From: Casimicrobium huifangae
Lineage (GTDB): Bacteria > Pseudomonadota > Gammaproteobacteria > Burkholderiales > Casimicrobiaceae
Assembly (NCBI RefSeq): GCF_009746125.1
Contig: NZ_CP041352.1
Coordinates: 1,562,436 to 1,626,435, forward strand
Length of the DNA: 64,000 nucleotides
Direction of reading: 5' to 3'
A model generated the notes under the pieces. That model was given only the letters and a program-made list of their open reading frames with translations, was not told the origin of the DNA and did no database searches. Both the position numbers and the translations under genes were made by a program. Positions 19,608 through 30,078 of this stretch are shown in pieces (positions within the stretch are counted from its first letter, which is position 1; each line of letters begins with the position of its first letter).

Positions 19608-21053
19608 TCAGCGCTGGCGACGACCCGACTTGCCGGTCTCTGCGTACGGATTATGCCCCGTACGCAGCTCAAGTCGTAGCGGTGTTCCCCTAAGTTCGAA
19701 GGCATCGAGGAAAAACCGCTCCAGAAAGCGCTTGTAGGTGTCAGAGATTCGGTTGAGCGAGGTGCCGTGGATCACGACCACGGGCGGATTGCTGCCACCC
19801 TGATGGGCGTAACGCATCTTTGGGCGGATGGTGCCGGCGCGCGGCGGTTGCTGCTTGACAATGGCGTCCTGCAGCGCCCGGGTCAGCTTGGGCGTTGACA
19901 GCTTCTTGAACGCCGACGTGTAGGCCCGGTTGGCTGCCGCCATGACCTTGTCGAGACCCTGCCGGGTGCGGGCCGAAATGGTCAGCGTCTCCGCATAGTC
20001 AACGAAGTACAGCTTGCGCTCACAATCGTCTTTGAGCTTCTTGCGAGCGTCGGCGTCGGCAATGTCCCATTTGTTGAGGCAGACCACAAGGGCGCGACCG
20101 GCATCCTGAACAAACGACGCCAGTTGAACGTCGTGGTCGCTGACGCCCTCGGTGGCATCGACGACGAAGACCACCACATTGGCATCTTCGATTGCCTGCA
20201 GCGTCTTGATGACCGAGAACTTTTCAACGGCCTCGGTCACCTTGCCGCGTTTGCGCACGCCGGCGGTATCGATCAGTGTGTAGTCGCGATTTTTGTACTC
20301 GAAATCCAGATAGATCGAGTCGCGCGTGGTGCCGGGCTGGTCGAAGGCAATGACCCGTTCTTCCCCGATCAGCGCGTTAACCAGTGTGCTCTTGCCGACG
20401 TTCGGGTGGCCGACGATGGCGATCTTGACTCGCGGCGGCGGTTCGGGGATGAACTCGGGCTCTTCGCCCTCGGCGGGCTCCACAGCCTCGACGACATCGC
20501 TGCCGGTGACAGCGATATCCTCGTCCTCACTGTCTGCGGGCGAATCGACAACCGGCAGTGGCGCCTTCTCTTCCAGCGCCATCTCGATCAGGGCATTTAC
20601 GCGATCACCGTGCGCGGCGGAGATCGCATAGGGCTGCCCGATACCCAGCTCGTGGAATTCGGCAGTGACGCGGGCATCGTGCATGCCCTCGGTCTTGTTG
20701 ACGGCGAGGTAGACGGCGCGACCGCGACGCCGCAGCAATTCGGCGATGCGAGAATCCTGCGGCGTCACGCCAGCACGACCATCGACGAGGAAGATCACGA
20801 TGTCAGCTTCGTCCAGCGCCTGCAGTGTTTGCCGCGCCATCTCCTTGAGAATGCCGTCCTTGGCTACGGGCTCGAAACCACCGGTATCGATCACGACAAA
20901 GCGGCGTTCGCCGACGCGACCCTGACCGTACTGACGGTCACGGGTAAGCCCCGGGAAATCAGCTACCAGCGCTGAACGCGACTTGGTGAGCCGATTGAAC
21001 AGTGTGCTTTTGCCGACGTTTGGGCGGCCAACGAGGGCAATGGTGGGAAGCAT
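19608..21053 (-). CDS. der: Ribosome biogenesis GTPase Der
   Basis: 481 residues, two tandem G domains and a KH-like C-terminus; needed for 50S assembly. The first P-loop GRPNVGKST is at 9-17, with DTGGF and NKTE. The second, GHPNVGKST, is near 215, with DTAGV and NKWD. The linker (about 170-207) is strikingly acidic, [13 protein letters not shown] and [10 protein letters not shown], somewhat longer than in many betaproteobacterial homologues. The basic C-terminus (GKSGRRQR) is usual. It lies 65 bases downstream of bamB. Confidence 0.96.
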   Translation of the reverse strand: MLPTIALVGRPNVGKSTLFNRLTKSRSALVADFPGLTRDRQYGQGRVGERRFVVIDTGGFEPVAKDGILKEMARQTLQALDEADIVIFLVDGRAGVTPQDSRIAELLRRRGRAVYLAVNKTEGMHDARVTAEFHELGIGQPYAISAAHGDRVNALIEMALEEKAPLPVVDSPADSEDEDIAVTGSDVVEAVEPAEGEEPEFIPEPPPRVKIAIVGHPNVGKSTLVNALIGEERVIAFDQPGTTRDSIYLDFEYKNRDYTLIDTAGVRKRGKVTEAVEKFSVIKTLQAIEDANVVVFVVDATEGVSDHDVQLASFVQDAGRALVVCLNKWDIADADARKKLKDDCERKLYFVDYAETLTISARTRQGLDKVMAAANRAYTSAFKKLSTPKLTRALQDAIVKQQPPRAGTIRPKMRYAHQGGSNPPVVVIHGTSLNRISDTYKRFLERFFLDAFELRGTPLRLELRTGHNPYAETGKSGRRQR

Positions 21054-21118
21054 GAGAGGTGAGGCGTGGTGCCTGACGCGGAAACCGGCGGAAGCGAGCC
21101 CGCCGTTGTTGCGCCTGG

Positions 21119-22321
21119 CTAGCGAGCCGTTACCGCGGCGACCTGGCCGCTGCGGGTCTGGATCAGGGTCAATGCACCATCGGCTGTCTGCACCAGACCG
21201 GCATCCGACAGGAACGACTCACCGAGGCCACGTCCGGCGATTTTGCCTGTGGTGCGTTCAACAAGGTGCAGTGTGCCTTCCGCGTCCTGAATGGCCAGAA
21301 AGTCGCCCATCAGCGCGGTGCCGGTAGCGCGGCGCCCCGCGAGGACATCCTGCTTCCAGAGGGTGCCCCCGGTGCTCTTGTCAAAGGCCTGGGCAACCCC
21401 TTTGTCGTCGGCGACATAGACTGCCCGTGCATCAATCTGCGGACCGGTCAGCGTGCTGACGTCTCGCGACCAGAGCAAGGTGCCGCGGATCAGGTCGAAA
21501 CAGGCCACCCGACCTTGGTAGGCGGATGCGCAAACGCGCTCTGCGTCCACGACTGGTCTGCCAACGACATCCACCAGACGCTCCAGTTCGGATGCGCCTT
21601 TGGGAGTTGCCACGGTGGCTTCCCAACCGACGGTGCCGTTGCTCGGGTCCAGCGCCAAAAGCTTGCCCTGTGCGGTACCAACGAAGGCGGCGCCACGCAC
21701 GGCGATGGGAATTGCACTGGAACGCACCGTCAATGCCGGCAGCTGGCGCTGAATGGTCCATTTGCGATCACCGGTCTTCGGATCCAGGGCTGTTATGCCA
21801 CCGTCGCCGCCGACCACCAGCACTGCGTCGTCAAAGATCGCCGCTGGCGACACCACCTCGCTGCTCACGCGCGACGACCAGCGCGTCGCACCAGTCATGT
21901 CCAGCGCAATCACTTCGGCCTTGCTGGTGCCAACGACAATCAAATCGCTGCCGACCGCTACGCCACCGGAGAGGTTGCCTTTGCCAGCAGGTACCTGAAA
22001 ACGGTTGCTGACGGCGCCGGACTTTTCGTCGAGCACCAGCACAGTTCCGGTCGGGTGGGCGACGTAGACGCGCCCGTTGGCGACTGCCGGGACCAGCGCG
22101 CTCAACTGCTTGCTGCCAATCGCCGCCTGCCAAGCTACCGAGGTGGTTGCGCTGCCGGTCACGGCAGGTAGCGGCAGAACCTTTTTCTCGGTTCCGCCGA
22201 GCCACGACGGCATGGAACTGCAACCGGCCAGTGCGGCCAATGTCAGACCGGCGACGAGGCCGCGCGCTATCGGCGACGCCAAATTGAGCGTCATCGTTGC
22301 ACCGCTGTTACGCGGCGTCAT
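21119..22321 (-). CDS. bamB: Outer membrane assembly lipoprotein BamB
   Basis: 400 residues. A lipoprotein signal has the lipobox LAALAGC with Cys34, then an eight-bladed PQQ-type beta-propeller made of repeated ALDPxxGxxxW-like blades ([30 protein letters not shown]). BamB belongs to the BAM complex that inserts outer-membrane proteins. The ATG at 22,321 overlaps the yfgM stop as ATGA and has GGAG seven bases upstream; an internal ATG at 22,294 would give a shorter signal peptide. The order yfgM-bamB-der is conserved. Confidence 0.94.
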   Translation of the reverse strand: MTPRNSGATMTLNLASPIARGLVAGLTLAALAGCSSMPSWLGGTEKKVLPLPAVTGSATTSVAWQAAIGSKQLSALVPAVANGRVYVAHPTGTVLVLDEKSGAVSNRFQVPAGKGNLSGGVAVGSDLIVVGTSKAEVIALDMTGATRWSSRVSSEVVSPAAIFDDAVLVVGGDGGITALDPKTGDRKWTIQRQLPALTVRSSAIPIAVRGAAFVGTAQGKLLALDPSNGTVGWEATVATPKGASELERLVDVVGRPVVDAERVCASAYQGRVACFDLIRGTLLWSRDVSTLTGPQIDARAVYVADDKGVAQAFDKSTGGTLWKQDVLAGRRATGTALMGDFLAIQDAEGTLHLVERTTGKIAGRGLGESFLSDAGLVQTADGALTLIQTRSGQVAAVTAR

Positions 22322-23040
22322 TTTTTGGCTCCGGTGGCCGCTGCCGGCGCTGCGGGAGCGGTCGCAGCGGCTGGCGCCGGTGCAGCAGGGATTGGCGCGC
22401 TGGTTGTGACACTCGCCAGTGCGTCCAGTTTCAGTTGCGTGTACTGCCTTTGCGCGCCTTTGGCGTCAAGCTTGGTGAGTGCCGCTTCATACGCGGTTTT
22501 GGCGTCGGCCGCTTTGCCTTGCAAATTGAAAATGTCGCCCTTCATGTCCAGAAAGAGGCCCGCGAACGATTCACTGTACTTGCCTTCCAGTGCTGCCAGT
22601 GCCGCATCGAACTGCTTCTGGTCAATCAGCACTGCCGCAAGGCGAAGGCGGGCGAGGCTCTTCAGCTCGTCTTCCTTGCTGTTGGCGACGACCCATTCCA
22701 GTTGGGTTTTCGCCGTGGCCAGGTCGCCTGCGTCGACCGCAGCCTTGGCGCCAAGCAGTGCGCCGCGCGGTGCGTACCCCGTGCCGGGAAATTTCTCCAG
22801 CAACTGTGCCAGCGCGTCCTTGATCTTTGCGGTTTCGTTCTTGCCAACCGCATCACTTAGCGCGAAATACAGTGTGCTCGCCTCTGCAGACTGCTTGGTG
22901 GTCCACCACTTCCAGCCCTGGCTGCCGGCGATGCCCAGTGCGACTACCAGCACGGCAGCGGTGACGAAGTTACCGAAACGCGCCCACCAGGCCTTGAGAT
23001 CGCCCAGTTTTTCTTGTTCGTCGAGATCGTAAGCAGCCAT
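22318..23040 (-). CDS. yfgM: YfgM family ancillary SecYEG/periplasmic chaperone protein
   Basis: 240 residues. A cytoplasmic N-terminus (MAAYDLDEQEKLGDLKAWWARFGN) precedes one membrane segment (24-42) and a periplasmic TPR-like domain (45-200) typical of YfgM/TPR_21. The C-terminus is Ala/Pro-rich. In E. coli YfgM joins PpiD at the Sec translocon. It is coupled to bamB by a four-base overlap and follows hisS by 31 bases. Confidence 0.9.
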   Translation of the reverse strand: MAAYDLDEQEKLGDLKAWWARFGNFVTAAVLVVALGIAGSQGWKWWTTKQSAEASTLYFALSDAVGKNETAKIKDALAQLLEKFPGTGYAPRGALLGAKAAVDAGDLATAKTQLEWVVANSKEDELKSLARLRLAAVLIDQKQFDAALAALEGKYSESFAGLFLDMKGDIFNLQGKAADAKTAYEAALTKLDAKGAQRQYTQLKLDALASVTTSAPIPAAPAPAAATAPAAPAAATGAKK

Positions 23041-23071
23041 CTTGCAAATTGGAAAAGTTCGGTGGATCGGG

Positions 23072-24367
23072 TTAGCCGCGCCGCAGATGTGCCGCGACGG
23101 CAGAACCCATAATTATCGCCTGTTCGCCCTGAATTGGCTCCCCGGCAGCGTTGCGCATGGGTTTTACGGCTACCGTGCCGGCGGCGACTTCGTTGTCGCC
23201 CAGGATCAGTGCGAAGCGCGCGCCACTGGCGTCGGCCTTCTTCATCTGGCTCTTGAAACTGCCGCCACCCGCGTGCTGGGCAACCGCGAGGCCGCTGTCA
23301 CGCAGGGTTTCGGCCAGCTTGCCCGCCGCGACGCGCGCGGCGTCACCCGCGTGCACCAGGTACGCATCAAGCGGCGCCAGGTTGCTGCGGTCGGCCAGCA
23401 TCATCAGCATCCGCTCAATCCCCATGCCAAAACCAATCGCTGGCGTCGATTTGCCGCCCAGCTGCTCAAACAGGCCGTCGTAGCGACCGCCACCGCAGAC
23501 GGTCAGCGGGCTGCCAAAGCGCTCCGTGACAAATTCAAATGCGGTGCGGTTGTAGTAGTCCATGCCGCGCACAATTCGCGGATTGACCTCAAAAGGCACA
23601 TTGGCTTCCCGCAGCAATTGCTGCAGGGTCTCGAAGTGCGCGCGCGAATCGTCCTGCAGTGAATCGAGCAGGTTCGGCGCCGTTCGGTTCACCTCAATCA
23701 CGCTTGCGACCTTGCTGTCGAGGATGCGCATCGGATTCGTGTGTAATCGCCTTTTGGCCTCGTCGTCGAGCGCGTCCAGATGCGCTTCATAGTGGGCGAT
23801 CAGCTTTTGGCGGTACGCAGCGCGTTCGTCGGCATTGCCGAGCGAATTGATCTCCAGGCGCACATCGTCGATCCCGAGCTCACGCCAGATGCGCGCCGTC
23901 ATGATCATGATCTCGGCGTCGACATCCGGCCCATCAAAGCCGAAACACTCGACGTCGAACTGGTTGAACTGGCGGTAGCGGCCTTTTTGGGGGCGCTCGT
24001 GGCGGAACACTTCGCCCAGCGAGTAGATGCGCACCGGGCCGTTGTAGGTCAGATTGGCTTCGATGGCCGCACGCACCAGGCCGGCCGTCAATTCGGGGCG
24101 AAGCGTGAGCTTTTCACCGTTGAGCTTGTCTTCGAAGGAATACATCTCCTTCTCGACGATATCGGTGACCTCGCCGATCGAACGCACGAATAGCGGTGTG
24201 TGTTCGACGATCGGTGCGCGCATGTTGCGATAGCCATACTGCCGTGCGACGCGGGTAACCGTTTCTTCGAAGAACTCCCATTTCGCGGAGTCTGCGGGCA
24301 GCACGTCGTTCATGCCGCGGACAGCTTGCAGTTTCATCGGCGTCGGCGCGTTAGAGGTGTTTTCCAT
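23072..24367 (-). CDS. hisS: Histidyl-tRNA synthetase
   Basis: Class II aminoacyl-tRNA synthetase charging tRNA-His. Motif 1 region [23 protein letters not shown], motif 2 region ([25 protein letters not shown]), histidine-specific [15 protein letters not shown] and motif 3 ([15 protein letters not shown]) are all present, then an anticodon-binding domain. The frame is open to 24,463, but that extension is a poor N-terminus. The ATG at 24,367 gives 431 residues, near the usual length; an ATG at 24,337 is also possible, and neither has a clear Shine-Dalgarno. Confidence 0.95.
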   Translation of the reverse strand: MENTSNAPTPMKLQAVRGMNDVLPADSAKWEFFEETVTRVARQYGYRNMRAPIVEHTPLFVRSIGEVTDIVEKEMYSFEDKLNGEKLTLRPELTAGLVRAAIEANLTYNGPVRIYSLGEVFRHERPQKGRYRQFNQFDVECFGFDGPDVDAEIMIMTARIWRELGIDDVRLEINSLGNADERAAYRQKLIAHYEAHLDALDDEAKRRLHTNPMRILDSKVASVIEVNRTAPNLLDSLQDDSRAHFETLQQLLREANVPFEVNPRIVRGMDYYNRTAFEFVTERFGSPLTVCGGGRYDGLFEQLGGKSTPAIGFGMGIERMLMMLADRSNLAPLDAYLVHAGDAARVAAGKLAETLRDSGLAVAQHAGGGSFKSQMKKADASGARFALILGDNEVAAGTVAVKPMRNAAGEPIQGEQAIIMGSAVAAHLRRG

Positions 24368-24727
24368 GCTTGAGTGGAGGAGCGTTTCAACAGGCATCTG
24401 CGCCGCAAGGTCAGCGCGAAGGGATTGCGGGTACGGTCGAGGAGCAGGGCAGAGATGCGGCAACGGCAGTTGGCGCCAACTGGCTCGGCGTGGGCGGCGC
24501 CCGACCGGGCACTATTATCGCCCAGTGCCCCGATACGTTCGCAGTCTGACTGACGACGCGCTGCCTGGTCTGGTATCAGACGTCGCGCGACAACGACAAC
24601 ACCTGACGCCCCAAGCGGCGATGCTTCGGCTACATTACTGCGTCAAGACGCTGGCCTTCGTGCCCGGGTGATTCAGGCAACGGGCGATCAATAACAATCA
24701 GCGTGCCAACCAATCAGGAGATCCCGC
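24368..24727. other. Intergenic region between hisS and the 24,728 gene
   Basis: This 360-base divergent gap separates hisS (minus) from the Cys/His-tailed gene (plus). It is the left edge of the segment that breaks the conserved ispG-hisS order. An AGGAG (24,716-24,720) serves the plus-strand gene. I see no coding frame, repeat copy or convincing promoter in it. Confidence 0.5.
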
Positions 24728-25267
24728 ATGGCTATTGATCCGAATTCGCCGGCATTCCCGGCGGAAGCTGCACGACTGCTAAAGATTGCTGACAGTATTG
24801 ATATCAGCACCGTTATCAGCCGCTATGCCCGTGAACAAAAAGTGACGCTACCCCGAGCGCGAGCTGTCGGCGTCGAAGGCAAGCGGTTTCTGGTGCTGTG
24901 TGCCATGAACGCACAACCTTACGCGGTCGGCGGAGAGGTTGATTCCTTCTGGCACACCTTTGTGCTGTTCACAGTGCGTTACGCCAAGTTTTGCCAGGCT
25001 GTGGCCGGGCACTTTATCCATCATATTCCCGGCGACGACATGACCGATGATGCTGCAACAGCGCGCGCCCGATATGCAGCCACGCTTCGCGACTATCAAT
25101 TGGCGTTCGGGCAGGCACCGGACCCGAGCATCTGGCCCCGATCTGTTGCCGCTGGCAACGACTCCGACGCCGGGCCATGCGTTCACGACTGCACGCCTGC
25201 GCTGGATGCCGCGATCCCCTGCGTTCATGATTGCACCCCCGCGGTCGGTGAAGCAGCGGGTTCGTGA
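24728..25267 (+). CDS. Uncharacterised protein with DUF1399-like core and duplicated CVHDCTPA tail
   Basis: 179 residues. The central DSFWHTFVLFTVRYAKFC (72-89), then GHFIHHIP, resembles small proteins with a D-x-x-WH-xx-I-L-x-T-xx-Y-xx-FC pattern related to the glycine-rich DUF1399 group; the His and Cys could bind metal, but no role is known. The tail has two copies of PCVHDCTPA separated by a short Leu/Asp/Ala segment, seen nowhere else in the window. No signal peptide. The start follows AGGAG by seven bases. It appears to pair with the following GGDEF gene on the same strand. Confidence 0.65.
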   Translation: MAIDPNSPAFPAEAARLLKIADSIDISTVISRYAREQKVTLPRARAVGVEGKRFLVLCAMNAQPYAVGGEVDSFWHTFVLFTVRYAKFCQAVAGHFIHHIPGDDMTDDAATARARYAATLRDYQLAFGQAPDPSIWPRSVAAGNDSDAGPCVHDCTPALDAAIPCVHDCTPAVGEAAGS

Positions 25268-25287
25268 GCAGATGCTAAGGCGCTTCT

Positions 25288-26979
25288 GTGCGCGTTAATG
25301 ACGTTGCGGCACGCGAAAACCATTTGTACGAACGCAGTGCGACCGGTGCTCCGGCACAGCACTACGACGCGCCCAAACCGGTGGTCACGAAAGTTCACCG
25401 CAATGAGCAGAACATGGTAGCTGACTGGGCGCGTGAGGTGATTGCGCTGCAGAGCGCTGGCAAGATCACCGAGGCACTGGCGTTGGTCGAAGCCAGACTG
25501 GCCGTCTGCGCCGATGACGGGCGTGCGGCGCTGCTTGCTGCCAAAGCGGTTGTTCTGGCAGCCAGGGGCGACCTTCGGGATGCACTGTCGGTCGCGACGG
25601 CTGCGCGGGAAGCGGCACGCCTTGCCGATTCGCAACCGGCGATGGCGGATGCGGGTCTGTCGCTGGCATTTGTCCTGCAAATGCTGGAGGAGCATCGTCG
25701 CGCCATCGATATCGCTTCCGAGTGTGATCAGATCGGACGCGAGTACGGCGACGAGTCGCTCAGATTTCGGGCGCAGCGACTGCTGGCGAACTCTTACTCC
25801 GTGATAGGGCGGCACGAACAGGCGATCTCCATGCTTCGTGCAGTGATTACGCACCTGGCCGCCGACAGCGACGGGAGTGGCTTGCAGTTGTACTGGGCCC
25901 GACTGAATCTGCTGAGGGCAGAAGACAGGCAGCTGCAGGCCAGCACGAGTGAACAGCATGTTCGAAGGTTGGCATTTCGCAGCCTGTATGAGCGCTGGCA
26001 CTCGTTTGCCGACGAAATGAGCGCTTTGCAACTGGTTCGGCTGCAGGCAATTGCGCTGGCAAAGGCTTGCCACGTGGTCAGCGAATTGGGCGATGACCAA
26101 TTTGCGCTGGCGAGTCACGAGGCGTCGTTGCCGCTACTCTACTCGGTGGGATTGCGTTCCAACTGCGCCGAAACGGAGTACCAATACGGCGTGGTGCTTT
26201 CCAGGCTCGGACGATTCGGGGAAGCCCGCGACGCGTTGCAGCGATCCATCGCGTTGCTGGATGGTCATGGCCCGAGAATTTTGGCACTGGCCTGGGATGC
26301 GTTGTCGACGGTATTCGAGGCACTTGACTTGCCATACGATGCCCTGAGTTCGCTCAAACAAGCGCGGCATTTCGAGCGACAGCTACGCGATGGCGAGGCA
26401 CTCGTGGCCGCCACGCTGGCGGAGCAGCGGGTGTTGATTGATCGTCTCAGCGATGAGTGGTCGCGACTCGCATCCGAGGATCCGCTGACTGGCGTTGCCA
26501 ACCGCCGCGCCTTTGACCGGCAGCTGGCGGCGATGACGGACGCTGTCAACGGTGACAGTCGCGCTGGCGCGGCATTTGCGCTGGCGTTTTTCGATCTTGA
26601 TCGGTTCAAGCTGGTGAACGACGCTGCTGGTCATGGCGTCGGAGACACCGTGCTGAAACGATTTGCAGCGATCCTGAGCTCGGGACGCCGCGGTAACGAC
26701 ATGGTTGCACGCCTCGGGGGCGATGAGTTTGCGATTCTGTTTGCCGGAGTTCGTGCCGGTAACCTGGGCGGAATTCTGGACAGTCTGGTGACGAGCGTGC
26801 ACAGCGAGAACTGGGCTGCAATCGACTCATCATTGCGGCTGACGGTGAGCGCGGGCGCTGTGCACACCGATGAGATCAGCGCGTCACAACGAACACCGAC
26901 ATCGTTGCTGCGGGTTGCGGACGAACGACTTTACGAGGCGAAGCGGAACGGTCGGAACCGGGCCGTCGTGGGTTTCTGA
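25288..26979 (+). CDS. Diguanylate cyclase with TPR-like sensor region
   Basis: Up to 563 residues. The first ~370 are helical, TPR-like repeats with no membrane segment; the C-terminal ~170 form a GGDEF domain. Active-site GGDEF is intact (RLGGDEFAIL), the metal-binding stretch is FFDLDRFKLVND, and an inhibitory I-site RxxD (RGND) sits five residues before GGDEF, so an active, product-inhibited c-di-GMP synthase is predicted. The frame opens at a GTG at 25,288; the ATG at 25,414 (MVADWAREVIALQ) begins the repeat region and may be the true start, giving 521 residues. The input signal is unknown. Confidence 0.9.
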   Translation: MRVNDVAARENHLYERSATGAPAQHYDAPKPVVTKVHRNEQNMVADWAREVIALQSAGKITEALALVEARLAVCADDGRAALLAAKAVVLAARGDLRDALSVATAAREAARLADSQPAMADAGLSLAFVLQMLEEHRRAIDIASECDQIGREYGDESLRFRAQRLLANSYSVIGRHEQAISMLRAVITHLAADSDGSGLQLYWARLNLLRAEDRQLQASTSEQHVRRLAFRSLYERWHSFADEMSALQLVRLQAIALAKACHVVSELGDDQFALASHEASLPLLYSVGLRSNCAETEYQYGVVLSRLGRFGEARDALQRSIALLDGHGPRILALAWDALSTVFEALDLPYDALSSLKQARHFERQLRDGEALVAATLAEQRVLIDRLSDEWSRLASEDPLTGVANRRAFDRQLAAMTDAVNGDSRAGAAFALAFFDLDRFKLVNDAAGHGVGDTVLKRFAAILSSGRRGNDMVARLGGDEFAILFAGVRAGNLGGILDSLVTSVHSENWAAIDSSLRLTVSAGAVHTDEISASQRTPTSLLRVADERLYEAKRNGRNRAVVGF

Positions 26980-27013
26980 CCCAGCTGCGTTGGCGTGACT
27001 TCGAAAGCCTCTG

Positions 27014-28318
27014 CTAACGCGCGACTGACGCGATGGGTATCACCTGACGCCCAACTGCGCCTGCGTCAGTGAGCGATGCCCCCGGACTGTCGCCAGAGTA
27101 AGTTCGGTGCACGTACGCATCCAGCAAGGCCTGGAAATCCTCGGCGATCCGGTCGCCCTTGAGCGTGACCGTTTTCTTGCCGTCTTCATAGACGGGAGCC
27201 ACGGGTAATTCGCCGGTGCCCGGCAAGCTGATGCCGATATTGGCCAGCTTGGATTCGCCCGGGCCATTGACGACGCAGCCCATCACCGCCACGCTCATGT
27301 TTTCAACGCCCGGATAGCTGCTGCGCCACACCGGCATTTGCGCGCGTAGGTAGCTCTGTGTCTTGGCAGCGAGCTCCTGGAAGAACGTGCTAGTGGTGCG
27401 ACCGCAGCCGGGGCAGGCGGTGACCAGTGGCGTGAAAGTGCGCAGGCCCATCGTTTGCAGCATCTCCTGCGCGACGATGACCTCTTTGGTGCGGTCGCCA
27501 CCCGGCTCCGGTGTCAGCGAGACGCGGATGGTGTCACCGATGCCCTGCTGCAGCAGGATGCCCATTGCAGCGGTTGAGGCGACGATCCCCTTGCTGCCCA
27601 TGCCCGCTTCGGTAAGGCCCAGATGCAGCGGATAGTCGCAGCGCGCAGCGAGGTCGCTGTACACGGCGATCAGGTCCTGCACATCGCTGACCTTGCAGGA
27701 GAGGATGATCTTGTCGCCCGGCAGGCCGACCTCTTCGGCCAGCGCGGCGGATTCGAGCGCCGAGGCGACCAGGGCATCGCGCATGACCTGCTGTGCGCTC
27801 TTCGGCTGCGGCAGGCGCGAGTTCTCGTCCATCAGGCGGCCCATCAGGTCCTGGTCGAGGCTGCCCCAGTTGACGCCGATGCGCACCGGTTTCTGCTCGC
27901 GACAGGCGATCTCGATCATCTGCGCGAACTGGGTATCGTGCTTGTCGCCACGACCCACGTTGCCGGGATTGATCCGGTATTTCGCCAGCGCCTTCGCGCA
28001 ATCGGGATAGTCGCGCAGCAGCTTGTGGCCGTTGAAGTGGAAGTCACCCACCAGCGGCACATTGCAATGTAGTTTGTCGAGACCTTCGCGAATGGCGGCG
28101 ACCGCAGCGGCGGCTTCCGGCGAATTCACGGTGATGCGAACGACTTCCGAGCCGGCGTTGGCCAGCGCGAACACCTGATTGATCGTGCCCTGGATGTCGG
28201 CGGTGTCGGTGTTGGTCATCGACTGCACCATGATCGGTGCGTCGCTGCCGACGACTACGTGCCCGATGCGTACCTGGCGCGTAACGCGGCGCCCACGCGG
28301 GGAAGTGGAAAGGCTCAT
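27014..28318 (-). CDS. ispG: 4-hydroxy-3-methylbut-2-enyl-diphosphate synthase IspG
   Basis: [4Fe-4S] enzyme of the MEP isoprenoid pathway, converting MEcPP to HMBPP. 434 residues. The TIM-barrel N-terminus shows [19 protein letters not shown]. Cluster-binding cysteines are in TACPGCGRT and in [10 protein letters not shown], the usual iron ligands. The start is the ATG at 28,318; the frame reaches 28,345 at a TTG abutting the rodZ stop. It follows rodZ by 27 bases, as in most proteobacteria, but hisS is not immediately downstream. Confidence 0.96.
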   Translation of the reverse strand: MSLSTSPRGRRVTRQVRIGHVVVGSDAPIMVQSMTNTDTADIQGTINQVFALANAGSEVVRITVNSPEAAAAVAAIREGLDKLHCNVPLVGDFHFNGHKLLRDYPDCAKALAKYRINPGNVGRGDKHDTQFAQMIEIACREQKPVRIGVNWGSLDQDLMGRLMDENSRLPQPKSAQQVMRDALVASALESAALAEEVGLPGDKIILSCKVSDVQDLIAVYSDLAARCDYPLHLGLTEAGMGSKGIVASTAAMGILLQQGIGDTIRVSLTPEPGGDRTKEVIVAQEMLQTMGLRTFTPLVTACPGCGRTTSTFFQELAAKTQSYLRAQMPVWRSSYPGVENMSVAVMGCVVNGPGESKLANIGISLPGTGELPVAPVYEDGKKTVTLKGDRIAEDFQALLDAYVHRTYSGDSPGASLTDAGAVGRQVIPIASVAR

Positions 28319-28345
28319 GTTGTTGCGCGGTACCGCCGCCTGCAA

Positions 28346-29260
28346 TTACTCGATGCGGAAGCGGGCCACGTCGTTGCGCGTGAGCTCGCTCATGTCGAAC
28401 GGCTTGCCGTCTACCGCAACTGCGACATTGCTGGCATTACCCACGGTGAACGACAGCGGGAGCGCGCCGTTGAACTCACGGGTCCCCGGTTGTGCCGTTT
28501 CCGAAAAAATGACTTCGCCCTTGCTGCGCACCTCGGTCCACGACTTCCCCTTGAAGGTAAGCGTGATGCGCTTTTCGCCCGGCCCGGGCAACAGTGGCGA
28601 GCTGGGCAAGGTGGCTGGTACCGGCGCAAGTGTTGCTGACGCGGGTGACGCTGCCGCCGGGGGCTCGTTTGCAGGCGAGGTAGCCCCGTCTTTGGCGGCG
28701 CCGTCTGCCGAGCCGCCCGACGGCGGCACAACGACAGGCACTGCGGGCGCGGCGTCGCCGGGGCGTGCCGTTGCGGTTGGGCTACTGGTGACTGTACTTG
28801 CCTTGCTGGCGCTCGGCGCCATCGCTTTACCCTGCCAGCTGACCAGGTGACCCCACTGGAAGTAGGCCGCGCCACCGGCAAGCACCGCAATCAGGGTGGC
28901 AGGAACCGCCCAGCGGGCGACGCGGCTGCCGTTGTGATCAGATTCGTGCGCGATCTCGCCGATAGCCTCGGGCGTCGGCTTGAGTTCGGTGGCTGCAATG
29001 GACTGTGTGGTCCCCTGTTCGATGCCCACGCTCTCCGGATCAAGGCCTACCAGACGGGCATAGCTGCGCATGAAGCCGCGTGTGAACGTGCGCTCCGGGA
29101 GGGCACTCCAGTCACCCGTCTCAATGGCAGTGACTTGTCGCACAGAGAGCTTGAGCTTGGTGGCGATGTCCTCCTGCGACATGCCGGCCGCCTCGCGCGC
29201 CGCCCGCAACCGGGCACCGGGTGAGGGGACGAATGCGGTCGTTGTCTCGTCGAGACTCAC
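28346..29260 (-). CDS. rodZ: Cytoskeleton protein RodZ
   Basis: 304 residues. An N-terminal helix-turn-helix (about 15-80, LRAAREAAGMSQEDIATKLKLSVRQVTAIE) is followed by a membrane segment (about 118-136) and a Ser/Pro/Ala-rich periplasmic linker. A C-terminal DUF4115 domain ends it (RITLTFKGKSWTEVRSKG). RodZ anchors MreB and affects cell shape. Start at GTG 29,260: AAGGAG lies seven bases upstream, and it overlaps the pilW stop as GTGA. A GTG at 29,266 is too close to that Shine-Dalgarno. Confidence 0.9.
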   Translation of the reverse strand: MSLDETTTAFVPSPGARLRAAREAAGMSQEDIATKLKLSVRQVTAIETGDWSALPERTFTRGFMRSYARLVGLDPESVGIEQGTTQSIAATELKPTPEAIGEIAHESDHNGSRVARWAVPATLIAVLAGGAAYFQWGHLVSWQGKAMAPSASKASTVTSSPTATARPGDAAPAVPVVVPPSGGSADGAAKDGATSPANEPPAAASPASATLAPVPATLPSSPLLPGPGEKRITLTFKGKSWTEVRSKGEVIFSETAQPGTREFNGALPLSFTVGNASNVAVAVDGKPFDMSELTRNDVARFRIE

Positions 29261-30078
29261 TCGCACACTCCTTTTTGCAGCCGCGCGTTGAGCGGCGAAT
29301 CGGCGAAACGGGACTTGAGTTGCTGCACGTAACTGTCTTCTGCAGCGCGATCGCCGAGTTGCCGTTCAGCGCAGGCACCGTAGTAGTAAAGCTCGGCCGT
29401 CAGCGGCTGCGCACTGAGCGCCATGCGGACCTGCTTGCGTACTTCATCGAAGCGTGCCGTCTTCATGCCGACCGCCGCCAGCCCCTGATAGCCACGGGAG
29501 TAAAACGGCTGGATTTGCACCAGGCGGGCAAAGTAAGTCTCAGCTGGACGAATCATGCTGGCTGCGAGGGCGCAACTGCCGGCGTTTTCCAGCGCAACCT
29601 GGGGGGTCTGGTACAGCGGCAGCCGCAACGCTGCGTCGAACTGCTCCAGCCCTTCCTTCGGGCGACCCTGACGGCAGAGGTAGGAGCCGTAGTTGTTGCG
29701 GATATCGCCTTCGGCCGGGGCCATGGCGACTGCCTGCTGAAAAGCGGCATCGGCCTTCGCAAATTCGCCAAGGTCTGCGTGCACCAGCCCGAGAATGCTG
29801 TGCGCAACACCGTATTTCGGATCAAGACGGATTGCCTCGCGCAACTCTTCGAGTGCCACGCTCATCTGGCCGCGCTGGAAGTAATTGGCGCCGAGCTCGG
29901 TATGTACCTTGGCGCGGTAACGCAACGGGTCTTCGCCGCCAGGCGCCGCAGCCTGCGCGCTGTCGTCTTCTTTTTTTGACAGATTGCCGCAGGCGGTAAG
30001 CAGGGCCATCGCAACACCGGTCACGCCAAGGGCGACCAGTCGAAGGGTACGCGACAGACGCAAAGTTGCACAGGTCAC
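29257..30078 (-). CDS. pilW: Type IV pilus biogenesis lipoprotein PilW
   Basis: 273 residues. A lipoprotein signal has the lipobox LLTAC (Cys30), then about five TPRs ([34 protein letters not shown]... [24 protein letters not shown]). PilW/PilF lipoproteins help assemble the PilQ secretin. The GTG start overlaps the rlmN stop. The order rlmN-pilW-rodZ-ispG is standard. No other pilus gene is in the window. Confidence 0.9.
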   Translation of the reverse strand: MTCATLRLSRTLRLVALGVTGVAMALLTACGNLSKKEDDSAQAAAPGGEDPLRYRAKVHTELGANYFQRGQMSVALEELREAIRLDPKYGVAHSILGLVHADLGEFAKADAAFQQAVAMAPAEGDIRNNYGSYLCRQGRPKEGLEQFDAALRLPLYQTPQVALENAGSCALAASMIRPAETYFARLVQIQPFYSRGYQGLAAVGMKTARFDEVRKQVRMALSAQPLTAELYYYGACAERQLGDRAAEDSYVQQLKSRFADSPLNARLQKGVCE

